From assembly GCA_934045905.1 (NCBI GenBank), contig OW203763.1:39896724-39960723 (forward strand): 64,000 bases of DNA, read 5' to 3'. The DNA is from Leuctra nigra. Taxonomy: Eukaryota; Arthropoda; Insecta; Plecoptera; Leuctridae. Under the pieces are notes generated by a model. It made no database searches. It saw only the letters and a program-made list of their open reading frames with translations, and was not told where the DNA came from. Below are positions 24,801 through 35,800 of this stretch, piece after piece. Made by a program: the position numbers and the translations under genes. Every line of letters begins with the position of its first letter. The first letter of the stretch is position 1.

Positions 24801-24956
24801 TGTTTATATTTTTTGGGGGTGGCTTCCGGTGAAGTTTTTTTGTTTTTTTTTGAATGGTGGATGTGTTAGGGTGCGAAGAACATTTGTGCAAATTTTCAGC
24901 TTATTATAAGACCGATGTGACAAATGTCTAATTTTAATTCTATTACTGCACGGCTA
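21832..24956. mobile_element. 3.1-kb TIR element with about 570-bp inverted arms and TTA duplication
   Basis: The left terminus TAGCCGAGCAGTAA (21832) is inverted at TTACTGCACGGCTA (ends 24956). TTA flanks both sides (21829-21831, 24957-24959). The arms stay similar inward to about 22446 and 24356, sharing for example TTTGTCACATCGGTCTTATA and GCGCAGTGTGTTGCCAGGTC. A 3-bp TTA duplication is typical of PIF/Harbinger elements but does not prove membership. The interior holds a degenerate zinc-finger-like coding remnant on the minus strand and no recognisable DDE transposase. Confidence 0.8.
22690..23020 (-). pseudogene. Broken zinc-finger-like ORF in the 3.1-kb TIR element
   Basis: With one frame change near 22930, the minus strand reads HNSCVYCNIKLTKNDTIVK and later FHGTCKLLYSNKRQLE, then a lysine/glutamate-rich stretch. 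The C-x2-C...H-x2/3-C spacing resembles N-terminal zinc-binding modules I have seen in arthropod transposon-derived proteins. Two overlapping frames (22985-22671 and 22902-22702) cover it. The product, superfamily and function are unknown. The frame break and the lack of a downstream nuclease domain mark it as non-functional. Confidence 0.45.
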
Positions 24957-25352
24957 TTAAGCTTAAATTACGGACACGATTCTTTATTAAATTATTACCA
25001 TTGCAATGCAATCGATATTTTTAATAACTTCTGAACTACACTAGGATATCTATCTTGTATTTGAAACACATGCCTCTAAATTTTTGTATCCTGCATTTCA
25101 AATACTCAGGTAGAAGGGATCAATGTATTTGGGGTTACAACTCAACTCTCATAGAAATTATAGGTGTTATTAGATATTTTATAAATAAATTTATATTCAA
25201 AAGTGTGCTAAATTGAAAGTAAGAATCTGAAGAGTCGACTACAAAATAATATCATTATTTTTCTTATTTTTAATATAATTGGATTGGTTCAGGAAAAAAT
25301 ATCACCGTACAATTTGCTTCTATATAAACAAGGTAGTGTAGTGTAATGTTCC
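24957..25352. other. Spacer between the TIR element and the membrane-protein gene
   Basis: AT-rich, with no ORF or motif recognised. If the gene continues past the donor-like site at 25352, its next exon was not found here. Confidence 0.4.
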
Positions 25353-25658
25353 TCACCTCAAAGGTTTACTATCAATCTGCATCTTGTTCATGGCTCTGCC
25401 CACTTCACATGCGATCCTGGCACTGCAGTCTTTGCCGTTGATCGACTGCACCACGAGTCTGGTGAGAGAATTCAACTCACTGGGCGCCCTCTTCAGCTGC
25501 GGTCCGGGGACTTTGTCTCGGTTCGCCTGGAGGTTCCCGAACTTCGGCAGGAACAACACGGAGACGACAAACACCAGGGCCATGCCGATGAAGCTGGACA
25601 TCGCCACGAACAGAGGTTCAACGCGGCTCTGGGTGGACGACGCCATCGCCATCAGCTC
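25353..25658 (-). CDS. Signal-peptide/single-pass membrane protein of unknown function, exon C
   Basis: The acceptor is GATCATGTTGTAG; the exon starts GAG CTG ATG in phase 0, joining KTKEDE to ELMAMASSTQSRVEPL. A strong transmembrane segment of about 23 residues follows (FVAMSSFIGMALVFVVSVLF), then a basic region, then the block GKDCSARIACEVGRAMNKM. The pattern 'KDC..R..CE.GR' is one I associate with uncharacterised insect secreted/membrane proteins. The frame meets TGA at 25355-25353, but AG|GTGAGG there is also a good donor, so the gene may continue in an unrecognised exon. The exon's start is copied in a tandem array immediately upstream. Confidence 0.75.
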   Translation of the reverse strand, partial: ELMAMASSTQSRVEPLFVAMSSFIGMALVFVVSVLFLPKFGNLQANRDKVPGPQLKRAPSELNSLTRLVVQSINGKDCSARIACEVGRAMNKMQIDSKPLR

Positions 25659-26312
25659 CTACAACATGATCATCAGGGTCAGGAACAAGCCATGCCGATG
25701 AAGCAGGACAGAGGTTCAACGCGGCTCTGGCTGGACGACGCCATCAGCTCCTACAACATGATCATCAGGGTCAGGAATAAGCCATGCCGATGAAGCAGGA
25801 CAGAGTTTCAACGCGGCTCTGGCTGGACGACGCCATCAGCTCCTACAACATGATCATCAGGGTCAGGAATAAGCCATGCCGATGAAGCAGGACAGAGTTT
25901 CAACGCGGCTCTGGCTGGACGACGCCATCAGCTCCTACAACATGATCATCAGGGTCAGGAACAAGCCATGCCGATGAAGCAGGACACTGACAGAGGTTCA
26001 ACGCGGCTCTGGCTGGACGACGCCATCAGCTCCTACAACATGATCATCAGGGTCAGGAACAAGCCATGCTGATGAAGCAGGACACTGACAGAGGTTCAAC
26101 GCGGCTCTGGCTGGACGACGCCATCAGCTCCTACAACATGATCATCAGGGTCAGGAACAAGACATGCCGATGAAGCAGGACAGAGTTTCAACGCGGCTCT
26201 GGCTGGACGACGCCATCAGCTCCTACATGATCATCAGGGTCAGGAACAAGACATGCCGATGAAGCAGGACAGAGTTTCAACGCGGCTCTGGTTGCTGGAC
26301 GACGAGGGTCAG
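25659..26312. repeat. Minisatellite of 89-98 bp units derived from the exon C acceptor and start
   Basis: The block CCATGCCGATGAAGC starts at 25580 in the exon and recurs at 25690, 25782, 25874, 25966, 26064, 26162 and 26251 (some copies with one change). Period is 92, then 98, then 89 bp. On the minus strand nearly every unit contains the acceptor TGTTGTAG followed by GAGCTGATGGCGTCGTCC, then a deletion-altered version of the exon that soon meets a stop. The array lies in the intron just upstream of exon C, so it presents seven or so decoy 3' splice sites. Confidence 0.9.
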
Positions 26313-26705
26313 GAGCAAGTTGGAATTCCCGAGGTCTGAGTTTAAATCTCGAGACCGTGTCTCTGCCTGAGAAAGGATTATGCTTATAGCTTTGAGGAGA
26401 CGGAAGCCTAAATTTTGCCTGATTGGTGAATGCTCGGTCAAGTTCTCCTTATAGAACATACCTACTTGGTGACTTGATGCATCTTGCTTAAAGAATGATA
26501 AGTATCTCATTCGACTCTTTAAAAAGTTACAAGAAAATAATCCTGCATAACTTGATTGAACATATTCATGGCATATTCATATTCACATTAGAATTAACTA
26601 TGATTACATTAACACAATCCTGAAAGTTTATAAACAAATATAATATTTCAAACTGCTTTTCGTCATATTTCATAATCATGTATAAATTAATCTAAGTAAA
26701 CATAC

Positions 26706-27071
26706 CTCATCTTCTTTAGTTTTCTCTCCATCTTTACCAGCATCTTTGATAGGATAATAGTAATAATAATATCCCTGTGACTGTTCCCCGTCCAATCCCA
26801 GCTGTTGCTTGAATTCATCTGGTAAGCCACCGTGGAGCGGACCGCCGTTCTTGATATCCAACGTCGCGCCTTTCTTCAGAGCTTCCTCGTACAGCGTTGC
26901 AATCTCCGCGTTAGAGAGTGGCGGTGGTGCAGCCGCATCGCCCGTGTTCTCATGGTAATCTGACAACGCTGTGGGGGCTGATTGTCCACTGGTGTCGGGA
27001 GTTTCTGCCTGTCCACTGGGATTCGGTCCATCGAGGTGGTACTGATCATGGGAATGTTGCACCTGGTAATG
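26706..27071 (-). CDS. Signal-peptide/single-pass membrane protein of unknown function, exon B
   Basis: The acceptor is ATATTGTTCCAG and the donor GTATGT; length is 366 nt, phase 0 at both ends, fitting exons A (ends SNNY) and C (starts ELMAMAS). The residues are mostly low-complexity and probably extracellular: an H/Q-rich start (HYQVQHSHDQYHLDG), a P/S/T/A-rich part, ATLYEEALKKGATLD, GGLPDEFKQQLGLDGEQ, then six tyrosines and a charged tail KDGEKTKEDE. No enzyme motif was seen. With exon A supplying a signal peptide and exon C the membrane helix, a type I membrane protein or a processed secreted protein is the likely topology. That is inference. Confidence 0.75.
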
Positions 27072-27108
27072 CTGGAACAATATTACATTGTGGTAGAGCC
27101 ATTGATCA

Positions 27109-27110
<2 letters not shown>

Positions 27111-27161
<51 letters not shown>
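27111..27161 (+). repeat. (AAT)n microsatellite, 40 bp upstream of the exon B acceptor
   Basis: About 16 perfect AAT units in the intron, close to the splice acceptor on the minus strand. Confidence 0.95.
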
Positions 27162-27166
<5 letters not shown>

Positions 27167-28060
27167 TCGTGTAAGTACAATTTCAAAAAACGTCAAGTTT
27201 TTATTTAAGAATAAAATACTTATACAATGTCCTGTAGTTTGTAATTCCCGTTCAATAATGAGTTTTTAACATAATATCATCCATCAGAGAATGAACAAAA
27301 CTTAAAACTTGTAATACGGGAGGTATAGGAAAATCATTTCGAATTGGATTTTAACTTTTAAAATAACACACGTTGGTATTGTTTTCAATGTTTTTCCTGA
27401 TAGTATGTCCATATGTCTACCATAAAAATGTTTTTTGATCAAATCTATCTACACAAAAAATTAGATCTTCATTATAGCCTAAAATTGCCATGATTTTCCT
27501 GGCTGTCATGACTCGATTTATCTCAGAAACTATAGTCACGAGAAGTTTCTGTGTTACTTTTTCTAGGGATTGTGTATGGCATGATTATCAACAAATAACC
27601 AAAATTTAAAGTAAATTGGATTTACATGAGGTTGGTTGCTCTACCTAAGAAGGGAAGAGCGTCATCTTCGATAAAATCTCTGTAACTTGGCATTTATAGA
27701 CAATTTCATTCTGCACCAGAATGTTGCCAAGAAACATGGCTTCGTAAACTAGTTTTTGAGACAAACCCATGTGTTAGCTTATGGCGGTGAGAGGAAAAAA
27801 CGTGTATTTTCTAGTCTAAAATGAAGATCTAAATATTGTAACGATAAATTCAAACAAACAATTATTTTCTAGTAGTCATAGGTACCTACCAATCGACAAA
27901 TATTTACAGGGAAAAAATGGAAACAAAAGGAACGTGAACCATTTTAATTGTTGGATGCCAAAAACAAAAAATGATTTTCCTATACCATCCAGTTCAAAAT
28001 TTCCTCTTCTGTCATAAAATGTAATCTCGATATAAATCAGAGGTTTGAAGTTAATATTAT

Positions 28061-28095
<35 letters not shown>

Positions 28096-28584
28096 GGAAA
28101 CATTCCATTTCTCATATTAAAATATTCTGATTAAATGTATTTTATCTTAGAGCGCACATTTACTAATGAGTATGAAAAATAAGCAATTCGCTGTGGTATA
28201 GAGACATAAATTAAGTACACAATTGAACTGCTTCTCTAAAATCTATAGCTCAAGGTGTGAAATTATATAATGAAATTCCAGTATAATGTAAATAATATGA
28301 AAAGGAATTAACGAACAAAGCAAAATGTGATGCATTTGTTCTGCTTTTATGATTTTGAGATGGATTGAGTATTGGATAGCCTTCTTTGTTAAATCTTTAT
28401 TGTGTAATGTGTGTGCGGCTTTTAATAATTAATAAATAAATACATAATACACTTGAGAGTTGCCATAATCATGCATTATTAAACTCATCTATACAATAGA
28501 AGTGTAACACTCTAGATACATATTACCATATTTATTTCTTTGGTTGTGAATTAGCTCGTTCTGCTTATAGATTTTTTATTTTAG
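27162..28584. other. Intronic DNA with a 33-nt G homopolymer
   Basis: G33 at 28062-28094 is the longest homopolymer in the window. Otherwise nothing is recognised. Confidence 0.6.
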
Positions 28585-28850
28585 TGGTGTTTAACGTCGC
28601 ACTGTTCTGCAACTAGGCTAATGGCGCCGGAAGAATGATTTATGATGATGATAGGGACACGATGAAGAATATGTGAGAGTGAATGGTGAGAAGCCATTCA
28701 TTGGGAAGGTAGTAGGGAACCTTCCCAACATTTGCCTCTCGATTGAGACAAAACAAACACCCACAGTCGGGAATGACTGCCACTGGACTCGAACCAGGGA
28801 CTAGATAAGTGCCTTATCATACAAGAGTACGTAACATCTATTGGCATTGA
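28585..28850 (-). mobile_element. tRNA-derived SINE
   Basis: On the minus strand a B-box-like GGTTCGAGTCC (about 28789-28799) lies toward the 5' side, and the 3' end reads AACAGTGCGACGTTAAACACC (28587-28607). The middle contains the inverse of CCTTCCCAACATTTGCCTCTC, related to blocks at 42987 and 49550. Confidence 0.65.
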
Positions 28851-29267
28851 TTGAGATTGGTGGGAACTGTCGACAGTGAATACTGATTTAACTGTAATAG
28901 CAGCTATTAGGGTTGGGCGAACCGGTTCGAAACCCGAACCGAACCGGCTTTAGATGTACGCGAACCGAACCTTTTTCGCAGCGCCAATTTGACATTTCCA
29001 GTAAACATTTCGTTCCAGCGTAGTGTTAGAAGGATGTGATAGATGGCTGTGTGACAAAGAAGAAAGAAAGAAATAGCCAAAAGAAGAAAGCCAAAGAAGA
29101 ATTAATTATTGCAAAATATTACAGAATTAATAATTTTTTTTTTTAATTTCACTTTTTACTTTTCTTTTTATTCATTGATTGGAATTAATTTTATCAAAAA
29201 TTAAAATGATGGGTATAAATTAGTTAATTGAGAGTAGGGTTGCACCAGGTAACAATTTTGCAATTTT

Positions 29268-29301
29268 GACGAAAACAGAGACCCGGGTCTCTGTTTTCGT
29301 C
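29268..29301. repeat. Perfect 34-bp palindrome
   Basis: GACGAAAACAGAGACCC is followed directly by its exact reverse complement GGGTCTCTGTTTTCGTC, with no loop. It lies 30 bp inside a TAGGGTTGC terminus at 29236. Confidence 0.9.
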
Positions 29302-29626
29302 CAAATATCGCCCATTGGAATCAAACTCTAACCCAAAATTGAGGCAAACACATTTGGCACGAAACAGTGGGGTTTGAGGGGAAAGTTCCTGTCTGCTGTG
29401 GGTCCCGGCCGCATAGACCGTGAAACTTGTGTATTTCAAACATTATTTGGACCTTTTAGATATTGATCACTATCACTAATAGTAATCTCTAATACGGTTT
29501 AGATTATATTTTTCGACAATTTTATATTCTTGAAGTACATAGGAATTTGATATTTATGTCACTGCTGCCATAATGAAATTTTAATAACCGAGCCCTGAGC
29601 CATTGTAAATATATTGGCAGCTCTTC

Positions 29627-29760
29627 CCTGGGGCCCTATTCTAGAACTTTATAATTCACAATTCCACTGGAATTCGATTCCATGCAATGCGTATCCTTAT
29701 GGCCGTGACCGGATTCCATCAGAATGGAATTGGGAAAACGTTCTAGAATAGACCTCCTGG
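29627..29760. mobile_element. Short MITE, 134 bp
   Basis: CCTGGGGCCCTATTCTAGAA pairs with TTCTAGAATAGACCTCCTGG, and similarity continues through the inner AATTCCA blocks. No ORF is present. Confidence 0.65.
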
Positions 29761-30896
29761 ATATTTCATAATTATAAATATACAGTAAGTAATTATAGCA
29801 TTGCAATTATTAATTGTAGTGTCTGTCTACTGAAAATAAGAGTATAAAAAAGTAGTTTTTGTGTTGATCTTGACAATATAATGTAGGTGTTGTCGCATGT
29901 GGTAAATGCTAATGATTATAGAGAATTCTTGATATAGATGTGTTTTGATATTAATGCCAACTTGAAATGAAATTTCCTAAAGCCAACAATCTTTTGCTTC
30001 CATAAAATATTTTCTTCCAAACGGAAACCAGTAGCTCCAAGATATTGTACTGAAATGAAGTTACTCTTAATCCCTTGGAAGATCAGGCCAATTATCAAAT
30101 CAATACTTTTTTATTGATGCAAAAATAAATATGAATTTGACCTCATTTTGTGGCACGATTGTGGTATTTGAAATGTTATAAATATTACTTTGGGAGTGCC
30201 ATTATTATTGAATTACATCTCTAGTTTGTTTTTGTTATGTTCACGACACAGCAATGTACAGTTATATCAACCGTAAAGAACAGATTTTTTTGTATTTTAA
30301 ATTAAAGGCAAACGGAAGACGTAAATACGTTATAAAAACTGGATTTAATTCGGCACCATTCTAAAAGATTGTGTCATCGTTGTCGAATCTGTAGCACTTA
30401 AAAAATCTCAATGAAAGTTTACTCAACACAAACATTGCTGGCATATACAGTAAGTACATTTTCACTGCCAGTAGCCATGTGCATCCACAGCAATTATGCA
30501 ATGATGGGGGGGGGGGGGGGGGATGATGGGGGCACTGATTTGCCTTCCTGCAGTGTCCTCGCATATTTCGAGGAATTGCAATATCTGTGAAGTTCAGAAC
30601 TCAGCTTTTGAGGATCAACATTTTTTTCAAAAGTGATACACACTGCACAACGAGTAATTCATTCTCTACAACTTTTTGTCTCTTCACAGCTGCGGTCACA
30701 ATCTCTAAATTGGCGGATTCGACGATGATCCTTCCCCTTAACTTAATTCGATGTATTTTGGTACGTTTTGGATTGATAAATATTCAAATCAATACAAATA
30801 AATTACCGAATATTTAAAATATTTTAAATAATTCAATCAATTTCTTGTTGTTCGCTTGATATCTATCAAGATATTTTCCTGAACGACTTGACTCAC
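29761..30896. other. Intronic DNA with a 17-nt G run
   Basis: G17 at 30506-30522; no other feature supported. Confidence 0.5.
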
Positions 30897-31118
30897 ATAG
30901 TTGTTGCTGAAGGGAGGATGAGGCGTGGGTCCTGAGATCTCTGCTCTGTCCATGCGCAGTCCAATGTTGTCAATCTTCAGCTGGCCGATGACTTTCTTCA
31001 GGAACTGAGCCCCGCTCTCGTGATGGTTCTCTGGGTCTTGCGCTGTCACTGCGGTCACACCCACCACCAGCAGACATAGGGCCCTCAGTGGCACTGAAAC
31101 AATACAATCAAACATCAT
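30897..31118 (-). CDS. Signal-peptide/single-pass membrane protein of unknown function, exon A
   Basis: The donor GTGAGT follows Y of FSNNY (ends 30897, phase 0), joining exon B cleanly. The hydrophobic stretch VPLRALCLLVVGVTAVTAQD is a classic signal peptide with a likely cut before QDPENH. The mature start reads ESGAQFLKKVIGQLKIDNIG. Two starts are possible: ATGATGTTT at 31118, giving a continuous frame into the signal peptide, or an acceptor at 31093 (ATTGTATTGTTTCAG) joined to an upstream exon. TTTCAG is a good acceptor and the upstream array repeats it, so the second option is plausible. Start therefore uncertain. Confidence 0.7.
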
Positions 31119-31690
31119 GGCGGTGCCGGTACCGCAGAGCTGTCCCTGCCGTCACACCCACCACCAGCAGACATAGGGCCCTCAGTGGCACTGAAACAAT
31201 ACAATCAAACATCATGGCGGTGCCGGTACCGCAGAGCTGTCCCTGCCGTCACACCCACCACCAGCAGACATAGGGCCCTCAGTGGCACTGAAACAATACA
31301 ATCAAACATCATGGCGGTACCGCAGAGCTGTCCCTGCCGTCACACCCACCACCAGCAGACATAGGGCCCTCAGTGGCACTGAAACAATACAATCAAACAT
31401 CATGGCGGTACCGCAGAGCTGTCCCTGCCGTCACACCCACCACCAGCAGACATAGGGCCCTCAGTGGCACTGAAACAATACAATCAAACATCATGGCGGT
31501 ACCGCAGAGCTGTCCCTGCCGTCACACCCACCACCAGCAGACATAGGGCCCTCAGAACTGTCTGAAACAATACAATCAAACATCATGGCGGTACCGCAGA
31601 GCTGTCCCTGCCGTCACACCCACCACCAGCAGACATAGGGCCCTCAGTGGCACTGAAACAATACAATCAAACATCATGGCGGTACCGCAA
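31086..31690. repeat. Minisatellite of 91-97 bp units derived from the exon A start
   Basis: CAGTGGCACTGAAAC-type blocks begin at 31086, 31183, 31280, 31371, 31462, 31553 (altered) and 31645. Spacings are 97, 97, 91, 91, 91 and 92 bp. On the minus strand each unit carries ATGATGTTTGATTGTATTGT, the TTTCAG acceptor and the start of the signal-peptide coding sequence. It is the second such array in this gene. Confidence 0.9.
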
Positions 31691-31823
31691 ACAAAACAAA
31701 CAAAACTAACAAAACTTGAAACAAAACAAACAGTTTTGAAACAAAACTTGAACGTTGACCAAATTTGAATGACTGCTGACTGCTGGTCATGTCCCATAAC
31801 CAATCAATGCTTGTTATTATCAT

Positions 31824-32556
31824 GTACAAAAACAAAAACTTGTAAAAAAAACTGCCAAGCACCTTCCCACTTAAAACAATTGAGATCTAAAAGAAGGGCC
31901 AAGCAATAATATATTGTTTAAACATTTTCGCACTTTAAATTCGTGAAATCATTTCGCCCAGTTATGCCGCCAAGCACAACACTATAAACCTAACGTTGTG
32001 TCCAAATTTGAAGAATACAATCTAAGTGAACCATCATTGTAACAAATTATTCAAACTTTAACAAATTATAAAAATTAAAAACGACTTAAAAAATAAATTT
32101 AAAATCGAAATTAAAAAAATTGAAAATAAAGCTAGGCGCATTGTGTCAAGAAGAAGGCAACATAAGAAAGAAGATGACGATAAAGGAGCCGAAGAAAGAC
32201 AGAAAGTAGGAAGAAGATAGAAGAAGTCTACATGGTCGGTGCAAATTCAATGCGCCAAGCTTTATTTTTTATTTTTTTAATTTCGATTTTAAATTTATTT
32301 TTTAAGTCGTTTTTAATTTTTATAATTTGTTAAAGTTTACAATGATGGTTCACTTAGATTGTATTCTTCAAATTTGGACACAACGTTAGGTTTATAGTGT
32401 TGTGCTTGGCGGTAGTAACTGGGCGAAATGATTTCACGAATTTTAAGTGCGAAAATGTTTAAACAATATATTATTGCTTGGCCCTTCTTTTAGATCTCAA
32501 TTGTTTTAAGTGGGAAGGTGCTTGGCAGTTTTTTTTTAAAGTTTTTGTTTTTGTAC
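31824..32556. mobile_element. Foldback element with about 310-bp arms
   Basis: The outer ends GTACAAAAACAAAAACTT and the inverse AGTTTTTGTTTTTGTAC continue through CTGCCAAGCACCTTCCC/GGGAAGGTGCTTGGCAG to an inner loop at about 32145-32250 rich in AAGAAG. Arm identity is high, with few indels. No ORF is present. Confidence 0.85.
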
Positions 32557-33729
32557 AACATGTCATATGGGGTATAAGTTTATAGCAGCTTTCACTGTTC
32601 ATTAAGTGTTACCTATCATTACAGTTAACGCCAACAACGTCACTTCTTGTCTAAAGTTTTCTGTTTTTCTTTCAATAGTTCTGAAGTTAGTATAACGAAA
32701 GGGTCAATTTCTTTTGGTTGAATTTGAGTTATCTCAAATTATAATTTGTTAAAAGTTCACAACTTTGAGTCATGTGAATAACGTAAATTGTAAGTGTATT
32801 GTTCCGGTGTAGACCGGAATTTGTGCGTTCATCTCGTACTACGCATATTTGTCGCCACTTGGTAAACTGAAAGGTACACGAAAGATAGATGATTGCAAAT
32901 GCGTTTCCTCATTTTTAAATTCTCCCATGTTCACTTTTTTATGTCATATAAACTCAATTGGTAGAGCGCGTGCAGGCTTACAGATGTTTACAACACATTT
33001 TAAATAAAATCCGGATGGTTTTTGGAAGGCAATGTAACTTAAAAGGAACTTAGTTAAGATTAACTAGCTGAGCCACCTGGTGTTTATAGGAGCTGGTGGG
33101 AAGGAGTATGACGGGTGATGAAATTTACGCTACCCGCCTTACTCGCTTATGTACACGGATAGCATGGGCCGGCATATACCTGGCATCTCCACCTCTCTGC
33201 CTCTCACTGACAGGTCAACTTAATGTTTACATTTGTTTGTTCATGGCAAATACGATCGATGTCCATTTGCATTTAGTATTGTTGTTTTCTTCTATATAGG
33301 TTCTTGTAAACTGTTATCTAGCTTGCATTTTAATTATTAGTCTACTGATCTTATTTAGTGATTATTATATTGTTTTGTGATGTTGCTGTGGAAGATAATA
33401 TTTTCATATTTTCAAACCAGGAAACTACTTCGTGCTATTGCCTATACTTGAAGAATATTATTGTATTGCCGATGTAAACAAGCCAGACCACTTCCGTATA
33501 ACGTTCGCATTAAAACCAATGTTTATTTCATTAGTGTCAGATTAGGAGGAACATCAGTTTCAGGTTTATTTATTTCCATTAAACAATGTCACTTGATGAG
33601 ACTTTTACTCACAGTTTAGAAATAAATCATGATAATTTAAAAGCGTTTTATTATTCTAACGTTTTAACGTAGGCATTGTTGGATGATGAAATGAAATTTA
33701 AATCTCTCATACCCACAGATTTCCATTAA
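32557..33729. other. Gene-free DNA
   Basis: A weak A-box-like inverse (AGCTGAGCCACCTGG at 33067-33081) hints at a SINE trace; otherwise nothing is supported. Confidence 0.4.
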
Positions 33730-34310
33730 ATGTTTTACACACCTATAAATACACCTTGCATGGACCCTTTAGTGAAGTTTTTTGTTTATTGTAACCGAGC
33801 TTCTAAGATTGACAGATTACAACATCTGAAATAATGAAATAATTTTGACTAAGTTGTGAACACCTAATATACCTAGTAATGGAGCCATTTTGTGTGGTTT
33901 CTTGTTTCGTAACTGAACCATCAAGATTGACAAATTACCATAATTAAAATAATTAAATTTATTTTAGAAACTTAAAGTTGTGATCACGTAATGGATGCAC
34001 GTAATGGAGCCTTTTTGTGTGGTTTCTTGTTTCGTGTTGTTCTTGTTTCTTGTCGAGCCACCAATATTGACAAATTAACTCTATTTTAAATAATGAAATA
34101 AGTGTGACAAATGAAAAGTTGTAAACACCTAATACACTGAATATTAGTAATGGAGCCTTTACTGAATTTTACTTATTACTTAATTAACTGAATTTTACAT
34201 AATTAAATAATTCTGACAAATTAAAAGCTGTGACACCCTAATGCACCCAGTAATGGAGCCTTTTTTGTGTGGTTTCTAGTTTAGTAACTGAGCCACCAAG
34301 ATTCTGTTGA
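33730..34310 (+). repeat. Degenerate tandem repeat, about 4-5 units of 100-140 bp
   Basis: Units share AGTAATGGAGCC(A)TTTTGTGTGG, TTTCTTGTTTCGTAACTGAG, CCACCAAGATTGACAAATTA and AATAATGAAATAA, with many indels. Confidence 0.7.
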
Positions 34311-34804
34311 TTAGCATGATCACGAATTGTTTTATTGCACAACTTTACGTACAACGTGTACATTGACAATCATTATTTATAGTCCAATGAGTATAATATT
34401 AAAAAGAGTAACTATGTAATCGTTGAATGTATTCGGATTAACATTTTGAATATATACGTAAGAAGGTTAAACATTTTTTAAGTAAATAAAAAGATAAAAA
34501 ATAAAACGTTTGTTACGGGGATTGATCACATCATGCCTCATGTGATCGAGCCAATTCGCCACACAGAAACCAAAGCAGTCTGTATCGTATCAAAGAAGAA
34601 TAGCGGAACGTAAAACGACGTGCGAGTATATTCTGTTTCCCTGATATCTTCAGTGTTCACGATGGCAACTGGCGTGCCGCGATTGCGATGTTTCGGTCTA
34701 TTGATGATCTTCACAGCATCCCTGGACCTCTCATTTGAATATATATCCATGAAGGTATCATCGCTTATAAAAATTAAAAAATAATATATGAAAAAAAAAG
34801 TTTT

Positions 34805-34880
34805 CCGGGATCGGGAATCGAACGCATTATGCAGAAGTCGAAGCCAGCTGCCTTCCTAACATGAGCTATCAGTCCGATGG
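34805..34880 (-). repeat. tRNA-like SINE head
   Basis: The minus strand reads GATAGCTCATGTTAGGAAGG (A-box/D-arm-like) and then GCGTTCGATTCCCGATCCCG (B-box/T-arm-like). A clean cloverleaf is not obtained. TATCAAAGAAGAA and GCGGAACGTAAA recur beside it at 34587 and 34900. Confidence 0.5.
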
Positions 34881-35800
34881 GAATAAGAGCCGCTGTTTAG
34901 TGTATCAAAGAAGAAGGGCGGAACGTAAATAATGATAATTTCTCCACTTCCGGTTTAAAATTTTGTTTTTTTTCTTAAAGTGGAGTGTCTAGCAATACAT
35001 TGTCTTTAATGATGCCAAATTTCAAAACTCTCGGTCGACTCGTTTGATTTTTTAAACTATTCAATTTAAAATTGGAATAACTCCACTTCCGGTCAAAATT
35101 TTCCAGATTTTCTTTCAAAGGTTCGTGTAATAATTATGAATCTATGTCTCTGCCAAATTTCAACTCTCTAGAACAAACCGTTCAACCTGTGGAGAGGGGC
35201 AAACAAATTGACCGTGGTAACCTAGCCAACTAACTAACTAACTAGCATGAAAAAAATCCATGCATGTTTGAGCCCCAAAATTCACCCCGAAGGGATGATC
35301 GCAGCACTTTGAAATTTGGTAGGTGTTGTCACGTGGCTAAATATACCCGATAACCATGGTTTTCAACTTTCATTTCACACTGCTTGCATGCGTACTGACA
35401 CCCCGAAAACGAGCGTGAAGCGCTTGCAGTATACAGTATAGTGGTAGTAAGCTCGCCGCGTTTTAAAAGTAGACCTCGTATTGACACGGTGCTTGGCAGC
35501 GTCGAGCTAGCGCCTGACTAGATTGAAATGTGAGGTCACCTACTAGAGTGAGGCAATGAGATCGATTAGACTGACTTCTGATGGTGCGATCTAACATTTA
35601 TCAGCCTATCAGATTTATTGAACGTTCAAGTTTTGTTTGGCCAAGTGTACATTTCAATCATTCTTGATATATCTCATAAACCAGGATTTCTGGATTCATC
35701 CAATCACATGCGTCATTGCTAATTGTTTAAGAGCATACTTCAATATACTTGACATAAGTCAAATGGCTGATAGAGCTTGAGTACATAATTTCAATTGTGT
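34881..35800. other. Repeat-like DNA without a supported gene
   Basis: CCACTTCCGGT occurs at about 34945 and 35092, and CCAACTAACTAACTAACTAG at 35226. This resembles other dispersed repeats in the window, but no boundaries were found. Confidence 0.35.

Noticed and set aside
31086..31690. CRISPR-like array
   Set aside because: The units are whole tandem copies without variable spacers, in a eukaryotic gene context.
34538..34750. 70-residue minus-strand ORF that looks coding (SRDAVKIINRPKHRNRG)
   Set aside because: Its end overlaps a block repeated at 34900 (TATCAAAGAAGAA, GCGGAACGTAAA), so it is likely repeat-derived; no domain recognised.
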